This document shows, in pieces, positions 24,801 to 36,027 of a stretch of DNA of 64,000 bases (its first letter is position 1; every line of letters starts with the position of its first letter). The DNA is taken from NCBI GenBank assembly GCA_010093485.1, contig MU001511.1, forward strand, positions 655,953 to 719,952, in the 5' to 3' direction. The notes under the pieces were generated by a model. That model was given only the letters and a program-made list of their open reading frames with translations. It searched no databases and was not told where the DNA came from. Source of the DNA: Karstenula rhodostoma CBS 690.94 (taxonomy: Eukaryota; Ascomycota; Dothideomycetes; Pleosporales; Didymosphaeriaceae). A program made the translations under genes and the position numbers.

Positions 24801-27800
24801 GTATAATTACTCTATAGGAAATACTCCCCTATAAAGGAGTTTAAGATTTCTATAGAGTCTATAATATTATCTATCTCTTTAGTATAGGCTACCCCCTAGA
24901 ACTATAGTAATTATTAACTACCTTTAGTAGAACCTATTCTAGATAAGGATTTTATTATAGTATACTATATATCTTTAAATAAGGATAGTAATAAAGCTAA
25001 ACTACTAGAGTCTAGAAATAAAAATTAGTAATTAGCTAAGTCTAGTATTAAGAATAATACCCTAGTATATAGACGTAATAATAAGTTACTATATAATAAT
25101 AAATTATTACTAAAGGAATTAATTACTTTTACTAAGCCTAATCCTACTAGAGACCTTAGTAAATAAGCTACTAAAAAACTCTTATAAGAGCTAAGGATTA
25201 AACTAAAAAACTATTTAAAGGATTAAATTATTACTACCTTCTACCTTATAGAGTGGCTTTAATATAAGGAAGATTTATATAAGATAAATAAAATACTATT
25301 TAATCTAGGGCTACTACCCCTAGAGGAAACCCCTAAGTATTAAATACTAATAAGGGAATAACTTTTTAAGACTAGTATTAATATTTTAACTATCTCTACT
25401 ATAGTATTTATAGTTAGTATATAAGGTATAGAAATTAGCTCTATTAGTTAATATAAGTTACTTAAATTTATAGAAGCTAAGTATTATAAGAAGGAAGCTA
25501 TAGCTAACTCTCTAGAAAAGTCTTAAAAATAGCTACTAGTAGAATTTAAAGCTAAGCTTCCCTACTATAGATAGGTAGGGATAGATATCTCTTACTTTAG
25601 TAAATAAAAGGTAAATACCTTACCCCTATAATAGGAAGGTATTAACTATAATATTATCCTTACTAAAAATATTAATACTTTAAAGACCTCCCTACTATAT
25701 CCTATATCCCTTAATAAGCTAGAATTACTATACCTATATATTTAGGATATAGTAAAGAAAGGGTTTATCTCTTTTAGTAATACTAGCTTTACCTCCCCTA
25801 TCTTATATATAAAGAAATCTAGAGGGGGGTAGTATCTTTATATTAATTATAGGAGGCTTAATAATATTACTAAAAAGAATATTATTTCTATACTATTATT
25901 AGAGGAAACTCTTATATATCTATCTAAGATATATATATTTACTAAATTAGATCTATAATAAGCCTTTTACTATATATAACTTACTAAATATATCTCTAAC
26001 CTCTCTATATTTTAAACTTAATATAGTAATTTTAAGTATAATATTCTTCCTTTTAGTATAACTAATAGACTAGTATTATTCTAATACTTTATTAATATAA
26101 TTCTAGCTAATATAATTAATTTAATTTATATAGTTTATATTAATAATATCCTTATCTACTCTAAGGACCCCCTAGAGTATAAGGCTTATATATCTAAAGT
26201 TATTAAATAGCTAAAAGAGTACTACCTCTATTATAATATTAAAAAAAGTAAATTTATAATTTAAGAAGTTAAATTTCTAGGCTTTATTATTACTACTAAT
26301 AGGATCTATAAGGACCCTAAGAAAGAAACTATAGTATAGAACTAGAAAGAGCCTACTAGTCTCTATACCCTTTAATCCTTTTTAGAATTCTATAACTATT
26401 ATTAGACCTATTTTAAAAACTATAGACACGTTATTCGACCCCTAACTAAGCTAACTAAAAAAGGCACCTAGTATAAGTTTAAAAATAAGGAATATACTAC
26501 TTTTTAAACTATAAAGGACTTTCTCTATTTAGATAATCTTATTATATAGTACTCCCCCTACTATAAGATATAGATAGAGACTAATACTAGTAATAGTATT
26601 ATTATAGAAACTATTTTATAGATATAAGATAATAGAATCTAAAAACCTTTTAGTTTCTACTTATATAAAATAAAACTAGTAGAGATAAATTATAATATTT
26701 ATAATAAGGAAATACTTACTATTATAGGTAAGTTATATATATAATATACCTAGCTTATTAGTCTATAATTAGAAGAGCTATTTACTATTATTATAGACTA
26801 TTATATACTTAAATACTTTTCTATAAAATAAGAACTTATACCCTACTAGACTTATTAGTTAGAAGTATTATTCTAGTATAACTATATAATTATATTTCAC
26901 CCTAGATCTATAAATATTATAGCTAATATATTATTATAGAAATAGGAAGAACTAGTTATATAGAAAGTAAAAGCTAAGTTAGCCTATATAATATACTTCT
27001 TCCCCTAATAACAGGATATTACTAATAATAATACTAATAATAAAGACTATAAAGTAGTAGTATTAGTTACTACTACTAAATTAAACTAGTAGAGTAGGAA
27101 GATTAAATTATAAGACTCTTCTATTATACTAGTAGACTACCTATTTAAAGTAAATTATATTAACCTAATTTTAAAACTACTTTAAGAGGCTACCTTTAAA
27201 CTAAATAGTAAATATAATAGAATACCTTCTAGGTTTCTTTTATACTAAGACTACCTAGTTATTCCTAAAACTAGTTAGCTTTAAATAATTCTTATTAATA
27301 TAGTTTACTCCTACTAGATAACTATATACCCTAGTATTAAAAAGACCTATAAACTTATCTAGGAATTATACTATTAGAGCTATATATATATAGATATTAA
27401 ATAGTTTATATAAAATTATAAGATCTACTACTAGACTAAGCCCCCTTATAATAAGAAGCTAGGCCTGCTCTAGCTATTACCTATCCTAAAGGCTATATAG
27501 TAAGATATCTCTATAGACTTTAAAAACTTTCTACTAGACTAAAAGGGCTTTAATAATATTATAGTTTATATATATTACTTAAATAAATATACCTTTTTAC
27601 TACTATACTATAAGATAATTACTATAAAATAGGCTACCTCTCTTTACTACTAGTATATCTAGAGGATTTTTAGTATCCCTAAATCTATTATATTAGATTA
27701 AGGGCTATAGTTTACTTCTAATTTTACTAATAAACTATATTACCTTATAAATATATAGTAGAAACTTATATCTATAGATTATACCTAAATAAATAGCTAA

Positions 27801-29177
27801 ACTAAGATATATAATAAATATATTAACTAATATCTTTACCTATTTATTAATAAATTTTAGAATAACTAGTTAGATCTACTCCTTTTAATAGACTAGATAT
27901 AAGCCTCTTTATCTAATAAATCTACTAGTTTCTCTCTATATAAAATTAAATTTAGCTATAAAACTAAAGTCTTTTAGGACTAAAAGAATAGAGTTAGGTT
28001 ACCTAAGGACTCCCCTAATAATATTAGCTCTAAGTAAGTCTATAAATTTATTACTACTTACCTTAAAGCTATTACTTAGGTCTATAACTAGGCCTATTAG
28101 AACCTTATTATAGTATAAGACTTAATAGTAAAATAAGCTAATAAATACTACTAACTATTTAATTTTATTATTAGTAACTTTATCTATATTACCCTAAAAA
28201 GCTTTTTAATATTATATCCCTCTATTAAGCTTAATAAGTAAATATATAGTCTATACTATATTATAGAAATAAAAGGATTATCCTATAAACTTAAATTACT
28301 ATTATATATAAAAGTTTACTTAGTATTTTATATAAACTATCTTTAGAAAGTACCTAATAATCTACTTTTTAGATAATACTAACTATAGGAACTACTAACT
28401 AAAGTTAATAGTACTCTTAAGTAGGAGGTATTACTTATTTATAATAGCTAACTAAGCTAGGGAAAACTCTAGTACTAAGTAGTATAGTAAGACTATAATC
28501 TAAATAATATATAGTATCTAGTATTTAACTTTAGGAATACCCTAAAACTAGTAGGTAACTTTTATAATACTAATTCTTAAGTAGCTAGGCCCTCTAAGCG
28601 CCTAGATACTTAGAAAAAAGCTACCCTTAATAAAGTATTTTTAGATAGTAATCTTAAAGATAATATACCTATTAAAGTAGGTAGTTAATAAAGGATTACC
28701 TAAAAATAGGCTAATTAGTATAGTAGTTTAATCTAGATAGCCTACCTAGTATCTATAAGGTATATTTACCTTATATTTTTTAGTATTATAAAGGATTAAG
28801 CTTTATATATTAAGTACTTTAAGCCTTTAACTATAATAAGGAATTTAAGGTCTTAAACTAGATTTTAATCTCTCCTTATAGGATTAGGGAACCCTATATA
28901 ATATATATATAATAGTATATAGCTAACTACTTAAAAAAATTCTAAATAAAGATATTTTTATATAGGAAATTATAGAGCCTTATATAATTATACTAGAATA
29001 GAATACTCTAATCTAGTCTATAACTATATAAGTTTAATAGGAAATTTTTTTAAGAATATAAAGGATATTTTTTTTATTTTTATTTTTCTTCTTAGACTAA
29101 TTTATTCTTTTCTTTTTTTTTATAGATATAGGTATTCTTATAGTCCTTAGGGACTATTAAGACCCTAGATTACACTT

Positions 29178-29189
29178 AGAGGGGGGTAG
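29178..29189 (+). other. polypurine tract of the LTR element
   Basis: AGAGGGGGGTAG lies immediately 5' of the 3' LTR, where plus-strand DNA priming occurs in LTR retrotransposons. Confidence 0.65.
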
Positions 29190-29435
29190 TATAAGGGTTA
29201 ATTTAACTTAAGATTAAATCCCCTTATAGAATATTTACCTACCTTTAAGCTTAGGCCTTATCTAGTAGCCTATATATAGATTAGTTAGTAGATCTTAAAT
29301 ACCTAGTATATAGAAAGTCCCTCCCTAGAATCCTCTCTATCTTAGTATCTTAAATTTAGTCTTAATTTATATAGTTTCTTTTATCTATCTAATTCTAAGA
29401 GTATTTACCCTATTTAGCTATATCCTAGCCTTATA
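29190..29435 (+). repeat. 3' LTR of the Ty3/gypsy element
   Basis: 246 bp, the partner of the LTR at 21213-21458, followed by the target copy ATAGG. Confidence 0.85.
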
Positions 29436-30592
29436 ATAGGGTAAATTACTATAGGGTAAAAGTTTTTTTTAATAATTAAATTATAGGTAATATATATTAA
29501 TTAATATATAGATTCTTAATATTAGTATTATTTTAGCTAGTATTATATATCGTGTCTATTATTAATATTATATATTAAGTCCTTAGTAATAATATAATAG
29601 CTCTACTATTAAGAAATACTATATATTTATAATAATTTATATATTATAAAAAATTTTTACCTTACTAATATATATAAGTAGCTAGTATAGTCCTATATAT
29701 ACTTATATATAATTAAGTACCCTAGGTATCTAGTATATACTAGTTAGCCCTATATTTTTATATATATATATATATATATCTATAGCCTATATATATTTAT
29801 ATAAATTAATAATATATTAATAAGTAGCTTAATAAATAAAAAAAATAAAAAATTTATAAATTTAAAGCTTTAAAGGTTTTACTACTATATAATAATATAA
29901 TAGGTTAGTTATACTAGTAACCTATATAAGAATTCTACCTTAACTTAAAATATAAAGTTTTATTATATTAAAAATATAAAAAATATAGTTTTATAATATA
30001 TTTAAAGAACTAAAATAGGTAAAAACTAATAACTTAGTAAAAAAAACTAGTTTATTTTAAATATTAATTAATAACTCTATAACTAATAGACTTTTTAATA
30101 ATATTATTTAAAAATATAATTATATAATACTAATAGTATATAAATATAATATAATATTATATAATATATATTTAAATTAGTAATAAATAAAATTTTCTTT
30201 ATATTATTAAGTAATTATATAATATAAAATAGACCTTTTTAAATAAATAAAATTATATAAGGATTTCTCTATAAATCTATTAAAAAATTATAATTATAGC
30301 TTTAATATTATAAAAGTTATTAAAGAATAAAGAAATTCTCTTTTATAGAGATTTTATATAAATCTAGTATACCTATATATACCTATATATACCTATATAT
30401 ACCTATATACTCTAGATAGTATAGATATAAATATATATAAATATATATATCTATATAGCTCTTTTAAAAAACTTTTTATAATATACTATTATATAGTTTC
30501 TCTATATAGCTCCTTAGCCTGTATAAAACTTGGCCCGATTTAGTTACAGGCCTGCCCGCGATTACTTAGAGGCCTGCCCGCGACGTGGATCC

Positions 30593-30601
30593 CGTCGCCA
30601 T
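30593..30601. repeat. 9-bp target-site duplication of TIR element 2, right copy
   Basis: CGTCGCCAT lies in unmutated flanking DNA. The left copy reads TATTACTAT (21096-21104), which is the same sequence after RIP-type changes. Confidence 0.7.
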
Positions 30602-30832
30602 CGTCATCGCCTCCACAAATCCCATGTTTTGCATGCAGAACCGCATGCGGTGCGGGTACCTTGCCCGTCCCATGTCACATGTCCGATGCTGTAAATGTGA
30701 AAAAATAAGGCCCGCGCGTGCGGCTAATTTTGCGATGACGAAGGTGCAAGTGGTGCCTGCTTGCCTGTGTATATAGTTGGGTGTTGGGGTGAACGTGAGA
30801 GCTACGCCGTCTCGCTCAGCCTCAGCTTCACA

Positions 30833-32203
30833 ATGCTCCGCTCCCTCGCCGTGTCGCTGTCTGTCGCCAATGCTGCCGCCGCAGCCTACTCGTTCAACCC
30901 GCTGGAGCACCTCGCGGGCATTGCGCCGTACTTTGAGCCCGAGGACCCGCCGCTCGACCCCAAGCCGCCGCAGGGCTGCAATGTCACCCGCGCGACGTAC
31001 CTCGTGAGGCACGCGGCCATCTACGCCAACGACTTCGACTACGAGGAGTACATCGAGCCCTTCACCGACAAGCTGGGCAATGCGAGCGTCGACTGGAACA
31101 AGGCGGGCCCGCTGTCGTTCCTCGGAACTTGGCAGACGCCCATCTCGGACGAGGAGCTCGAGGATCTGACCAAGATTGGCCAGCTGGAGTCGTACAAGCT
31201 GGGCGTGGACGTGAGCCTGCGGTACCCTTCGCTCAAGAGGCCGAACAAGGTGTGGACCTCGACGGCGGAGCGGACCGAGCTCAGCGCGAAGTCCTTCATC
31301 GACGGCTTGTCTAGAAGCAACGAGACTGAGCGCGTTTCTGTGCCGGAGAGTAAGGCGGAAGGCGCCGACTCGTTGACCCCCTACAAGGGCTGCCCCAAGT
31401 ACAGCTCGTCGTACGGAAGCGAACAGTCATCCGTACGTTCTTCGACGCCATGTCATACTCACCGCTAACCCTCTCAGAAATACAAGGAAAAGTACACCAA
31501 GCCCATCATCGAGCGCTTCACGAACCTCGCCCCGGGCCTGAACTTCACCGCCGATGACATCGTCGGCATGCAGCAGCTGTGCGGCTACGAGACCGTCATC
31601 CACGGCTCCTCCAAGTTCTGCGATCTCGACCTGTTCACCGCCAACGACTGGCTGGACTTTGAATACATGAACGACATCCAGTACTTCTACAACGCGGGAT
31701 ACGCCAACCCCATCTCGGGCGTGCTAGGCTTCCCTTGGGTGAACGCGTCTGCCGGTCTTCTGCTCGAGGACAAGGCCGAGCAGGACATCTACGTCTCCTT
31801 CACGCACCGCGAACTGCCGCCCACGGTCATCGTCGCGCTGGGCCTGTTCAACAACTCGATGCACTCGGGCACCAACAACCCGAACGCGACCATGCCCCTG
31901 ACGACGCAGAACCACAACCGCGTGTGGAAGTCGTCGGCGATCCTGCCCTTCCTGACCAACATCGCCGTCGAGAAGCTCTCCTGCGACAGCTTCGGCTACG
32001 ACGCCGGAGACTACTTCCGCGTGCTGGTCAACCAGAGCCCGCAGCAGCTGCCCAACTGCAACGACGGCCCCGGCGAGAGCTGCTCCAAGGCGACGTTCAA
32101 GGACTTCATCAGCAGCCGCGGCGACGAGTTCGGCGGCTTCACGGAGAAGTGCCAGCCCGAGTACAAGAACTCGACTGACGCGCTGACGATTTATGACGCA
32201 TGA
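30833..32203 (+). CDS. histidine acid phosphatase-family secreted protein (divergent active site)
   Basis: Two exons (30833-31432 and 31478-32203, 45-bp intron) give 441 residues. A signal peptide (MLRSLAVSLSVANAAAAA) and many N-glycosylation sites show secretion. The phosphatase core is recognisable: the N-terminal RH pair at residues 59-60, TSTAERTELSAKSF near 140, the LCGYE helix, and the distal motif FTHRELPP. In phytases and acid phosphatases the first motif is RHGxRxP and the second is HD. Here they are RHAAIYAN and HRE, so the catalytic His is kept but substrate-phosphate arginine and acid residues differ. Phosphatase activity is therefore uncertain. It starts about 240 bp right of the transposon block and keeps a normal GC-rich sequence. 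Confidence 0.88.
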
Positions 32204-32716
32204 GTGCACCGTGTAGATTATTAATGTATAATTATTTGCAGCGTTCGCGTTGATCCTGCGATGCCGTTCTCAGTCACATTTTTCCATTTCTCGCCTGCAT
32301 CCGCGTGAGCGTCTCCAATTGCATTCCGGCAGCGACACGCACCCCGCATTTCCCCTGGCGTCTTGGCCGCTTGGAGGCTAGAACCCGCAACGAAGCGCGC
32401 CGTTGCCGTCATCCCGAGTGCGCCCAACTTCTGCATGCCCGCGAACTTTTGGTCCCACCAGCCGAGAAGGGTTGCGCCGCCGACTCGCCATCGACTGCAG
32501 ACGCCATGTTGCCCCTCGCGAAAAATTTGATCCACCATTGAGGGGCTCCCGCTCGCCTCGTTGCTCTCATCTTATATGCGCTAGGTCCCCTGCGCTAGTT
32601 GCCATTTTCTCGACCCTTTTCCCAGCCTTTGCAACCTCTCAAAGGGTTCGAGGTTGTGCGACGACGACACCCAGGACTCTGGATCCCGGATACACGAATA
32701 CACACGCGCAGCAACC

Positions 32717-33670
32717 ATGGCATCGCTCGCCATCGCCCTACGGCTGCCCCTCCTCCTCTTCCGCAAGCCGTCCAAGGGGCGCAAACACACCACCTCCAAA
32801 TCACCCGACGCCGATGACACCCCCCAGCGCCTGCTCACCTACAACGAGCTGCCGGACTGGTACCGCCTCGAGTCCTCCCCCTTCATAACCTCGCACTACC
32901 GACCGCCCTCACACAGCGTGACCAAATCCCTCCACTCGCTGGGCCACTTGCACAACGAAACCGCAAACATCTACACGCACCTCATCCCAGCCATCGTGCT
33001 CGCCTTCTCGCTCCCCCTCCTCCAACTCAACATCTCGGCCGCCTACGCCGACGCCCCCTGGCTGGACCGCTTCATGCTCACCCTCACCCCCATCGCCGCG
33101 CTCTTCACCTTCAGCGCGTCCGCCAACTTCCACACGCTCAACAACCACTCCTCGACCGTCTCCCTGTCCTGCTTGCTGTTGGACTTCACCGGCATCCTCG
33201 CCCTCATCCTCGCCTCCCTCCTCTCAGGCATCTACGTAGGCTTCTACAACCACCCCTTCCAACAGCGCCTCTACTGGTCCATCATCACCGGCCTCGTCGC
33301 CACCTCCGCCCTCCTCGTCCTCCACCCCGCCCTCCAGGGCATGCACTACCGCCCCCACCGCACCGCCGCCTTCGTCTGCACTACGCTCTCCGGGCTGGGC
33401 CCGACGGTCCACGGCATGTACGTCCACGGCGTGGCGCGCGGGTGGCACGAGTGCGGGGTCAAGTGGTGGGTGGCCGAGGGCGCGTGGTATGCGCTTGGGG
33501 TTGTATTTTTCGTTAGTCGGTGGCCCGAACGGTGGGCATGGAGGGGGGAGAAGACGCGGGGGCGGTTCGATGTCTGGGGGGGCAGTCATGGGGTTTTTCA
33601 TTGCTGCGTTGTAGTCGGGGCGGCGTGTCATTGCTGGGGGGTGTGGGAGGCGTGGAGGAATGCAGTTTAG
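32717..33670 (+). CDS. ADIPOR/haemolysin III family membrane protein (Izh-like)
   Basis: A single-exon frame of 317 residues starting at an ATG in good context (ACCATGGC). About seven hydrophobic spans follow a polar N-terminus. Family marks are YNELPDWYR, HNETANIYTHLIPA before the first span, SANFHTL with the first metal-type His, and GSHGVFHCC with the HxxxH pair near the C-terminus. Fungal members (Izh1-4 type) are linked to zinc and sterol homeostasis, and animal relatives are adiponectin/progestin receptors. It should be an integral membrane protein. The final motif is usually GSHQxFH, so the G in place of Q is a mild variation. An upstream in-frame ATG at 32654 is less likely to be used. 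Confidence 0.88.
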   Translation: MASLAIALRLPLLLFRKPSKGRKHTTSKSPDADDTPQRLLTYNELPDWYRLESSPFITSHYRPPSHSVTKSLHSLGHLHNETANIYTHLIPAIVLAFSLPLLQLNISAAYADAPWLDRFMLTLTPIAALFTFSASANFHTLNNHSSTVSLSCLLLDFTGILALILASLLSGIYVGFYNHPFQQRLYWSIITGLVATSALLVLHPALQGMHYRPHRTAAFVCTTLSGLGPTVHGMYVHGVARGWHECGVKWWVAEGAWYALGVVFFVSRWPERWAWRGEKTRGRFDVWGGSHGVFHCCVVVGAACHCWGVWEAWRNAV

Positions 33671-34468
33671 GTTTTTCTTTTTCTCCATATATGTTTTTTT
33701 AATTAGGGTTGGGATAGATAGGTGGGTTGCGGGGTGTAATAGATGTTAATAGATACCGCTGCACCGCGTCGTCGTTTTATGGGAACTCATCTCCTCCTTC
33801 ATATCAGGTCGTTCTCGAAGAAGGGATCCCGGTACTGTGCGGCTGCTGAACTGGCTGTGCTGCGTTCTGCGACCTCGCCACGCCGAACTTCCGTCGCTGC
33901 TAGCGCCTACCTCCGTCACCCCTGAGCACCAGTGTCCCGACCGGGTAGGGCGGAATCGGCTAACCTCCGCGCGCGTTCGAATCACGAACATCCATCTTCA
34001 AACAAGATTCGTAAGGTCGGGGTTAGCTGCGGTGTTTACCCTGCGGTGGTTACCGCGAGGTAGGCTTGCGAGGTAGGCTTGCGAGTGTCTGCGGTGGATG
34101 GTTTTTGTGAAGAAGGGGAAGGGATGGGGACAGGATGATGGGGAAAGAAGGGGAGAGTTGGGAAGGGAGTGGTGGTAGTGTTAATACGTAATTGAGTGGT
34201 GCGGGTGGTTCCTGTGGGGATGCGGTGGGGATGCGGTGGGGATATGTAATTGTGATACTGTAGTAAAAAGAATGGATGGTTCTATGCGCGGTACGTTTGG
34301 GTTGAGGATGAGGGTGGGTGGAGGGGGTGTGTGTGAGGGTGAGGCTGAGGCTGAGGGTAGTGGCGTGGGGGGCTGAGGGTAGAGAAGGGGTGAGTAAGTG
34401 GTGGCGCAGGAGGATGGAAGGCATGAGCATGAGCATGAGGGAGCTGGCTTCGTAGAGATAGACACTGT
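33671..34468. other. intergenic, G-rich low-complexity stretch
   Basis: No gene is seen. The segment 34,090-34,440 is strongly purine-skewed on the plus strand and contains three tandem copies of a GGGGATGCGGT-like unit near 34,214-34,245. Confidence 0.55.
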
Positions 34469-34658
34469 GGTTGTTGCCCTAAGTAGTGGCCGTGGGGACT
34501 TCTCAGCTTGATAGCAAAGCCTCTATAAAACAGTTTTATAACGCTTAGAAAGGACTAAGCTCTTCCTTTTGAAGTATTTAATTATTAATTAATATATATT
34601 TGTTATTTTTACTTATCCCTGCTCCGGAGGACCCACTGCCACTACTTAGGGCTGCAAC
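34469..34658. mobile_element. small MITE with terminal inverted repeats
   Basis: A 190-bp AT-rich segment bounded by inverted repeats. The left end reads GGTTGTTGCCCTAAGTAGTG and the right end is its inverted match with two or three differences (shared core GCCCTAAGTAGTGGC). The interior has a small palindrome (ATAAAACAGTTTTAT). I found no clear target duplication. Family unknown. Confidence 0.6.
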
Positions 34659-34886
34659 CATAGTACGTAGGTGTGGAGGACGACTAGCGATTCATTGAGG
34701 ACGTTACGTCTGTGGGATTTTGGGACGCAGAGCTGGATGCGAGGCTGGGTTGACGACTGCACAATCAAGGGATCTGGCAGAGTTAGTGTTGGGCGAATAG
34801 AAAAATTCTGGCTTGCAGGGGTCGATTGTTGTAAGTTGTTAGATTGTATTTGTGAGTTAGCAGTATGGCGTATTTTTCGGTTTTCG

Positions 34887-35260
34887 CTGCAATCTTAGCC
34901 CCGACGAGGAGTCGCGCCAAGCTTCCGGTGAGAAGCACTGGCGACCCCTTTCGGTGTGCCAGCCTGTCTAACCATGCCTCTAGGAAAATCCCGAACGTCG
35001 AATGTTCCGGTGTAGTACTTTTTTCACTGCAATCTTTAGCGCCCACGAGGAGTTGAGCCAAGCTTCCGGTGATGTGTTAGTAACGGTTGGCTGCCTTGGA
35101 AGGCTGTTGATGCATGAGGGTGTTGGGTATATGGTTGGCTGGGGGCTACTGGGGTGCTTACCGGTTCCTGATGGCTGCATTGCCTCCATTTGCCTTCTTT
35201 CCCGGCTCAAGGCGGTTCGCAATCTGGAAATTGCACCTCAATCTTAGCCCCGACGAGCAG
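34887..35260 (+). repeat. three imperfect direct repeats of about 25-45 bp
   Basis: Copies at 34887-34931, 35027-35072 and 35237-35260 share CAATCTTAGCCCCGACGAG, and the first two also share CCAAGCTTCCGGTGA. They lie in a gene-free stretch. Confidence 0.65.
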
Positions 35261-35631
35261 TTTATCTCAGCCTCGCTTCTAACAGCCATCGTCTGTTTTT
35301 TTGGTTTCGCCGAGATAATCTTATCCATACAGCCCACCTAGCTGTTGAACCGACTAGAGGGTATATGAGGAGGAAAACCCCCTAGTTCAACCATTACACT
35401 TCCACGCATATCGCCTGACAAGCACATGAAAACAAACCAAACAGAGACGGATCGAGCAGGGTAAGAAAGTGTGCGAAGGGCGATAAATTCAGATTGTAGT
35501 GAATTTGCCGTCCATGTTCAACTGTAGACAGACAGAATACAAGTAATCAAGCGAGTTTCTTATTCATGGGCGGTATGCTGGGATATCTGTGCGATGAGTA
35601 TTTCATCGGATCGTACGCGGTGGCTCGCTTT

Positions 35632-36020
35632 TCACACGCCGTACGCAAACGTCCACTTTTTATCCGCACACTTTGCATGATTCGTATACTCCGCCACCAT
35701 CTCCTCAGCGCTCATTCTTGCAATCTTTCTCGCCTTGTACTTATTCCACGCTTCCAGCTCAGAGTAATAGTATGCGTATCCGACAAACTCCACAGCGATC
35801 AACCCCGTCGGCAGTTTCAACGGCCAGATGTACTCTGGTCCGTACTTTGCTGGAGATAATTCGGATCCAATGATATCACCCAGGTTGCCCCACCCATTGA
35901 TACCCAGCGAGACAGCGCGTTTCCCAGGCTCGGGAGTGCGATGAATGTACACGAAAGCAGGACGATGATTCCGCCGTAACGCACGGTAGAGTTGGTGAGA
36001 GGTAGGCTGAACACAAGAGT
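35632..36020 (-). pseudogene. 3' remnant of an allantoate permease-like MFS gene
   Basis: The minus strand encodes the C-terminal end of a Dal5-like carrier in two frames. NSTVRYGGIIVLLSCTF lies in one frame (about 35,940-36,010). TPEPGKRAVSLGINGWGNLG, then GSELSPAKYGPEYIWPLK, a last membrane span, and the family tail LEAWNKYKARKIARMSAEEM lie in another. The residues expected between the two pieces are missing, so there is a deletion with frameshift, and nothing of the N-terminal half lies upstream. Composition is not AT-shifted, so decay is not by RIP. Confidence 0.72.
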
Positions 36021-36027
36021 CGAGCAC

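Larger units (their letters stand above)
21213..29435 (+). mobile_element. Ty3/gypsy LTR retrotransposon, RIP-inactivated
   Basis: The element is 8,223 bp with two 246-bp LTRs starting TATAAGGG and ending CCTTATA (ancestral TG...CA by RIP logic). The 5-bp target copies are ATAGA (21208-21212) and ATAGG (29436-29440). Read in plus-strand frames with many stops, the order is gag-like (about 23,250-24,000), protease region, reverse transcriptase (SPILYIKKS then NYRRLNN near 25,800-25,870; KFLGFI near 26,275), RNase H (about 26,560-26,830) and integrase (about 27,450-27,900). This RT-RNase H-integrase order defines Ty3/gypsy. Nearly all C in CA and G in TG contexts are mutated, so no protein can be made. 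Confidence 0.85.
21105..30592. mobile_element. TIR element 2, same family, split by a retrotransposon
   Basis: The left end at 21105 is a strongly RIP-mutated copy of the family terminus. The right end at about 30,510-30,592 is almost unmutated and ends GCGACGTGGATCC. Parts at 21105-21212 and 29436-30592 (about 1.26 kb) belong to this element, and they share blocks with element 1, such as the run GTTTTTTTTAATAATTAA and TAGATTCTTAnTATTAGTATT. Right of the retrotransposon it is longer than element 1, so it is a longer relative or holds extra insertions. No coding frame survives. The 9-bp target copies are at 21096-21104 and 30593-30601. Confidence 0.7.
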
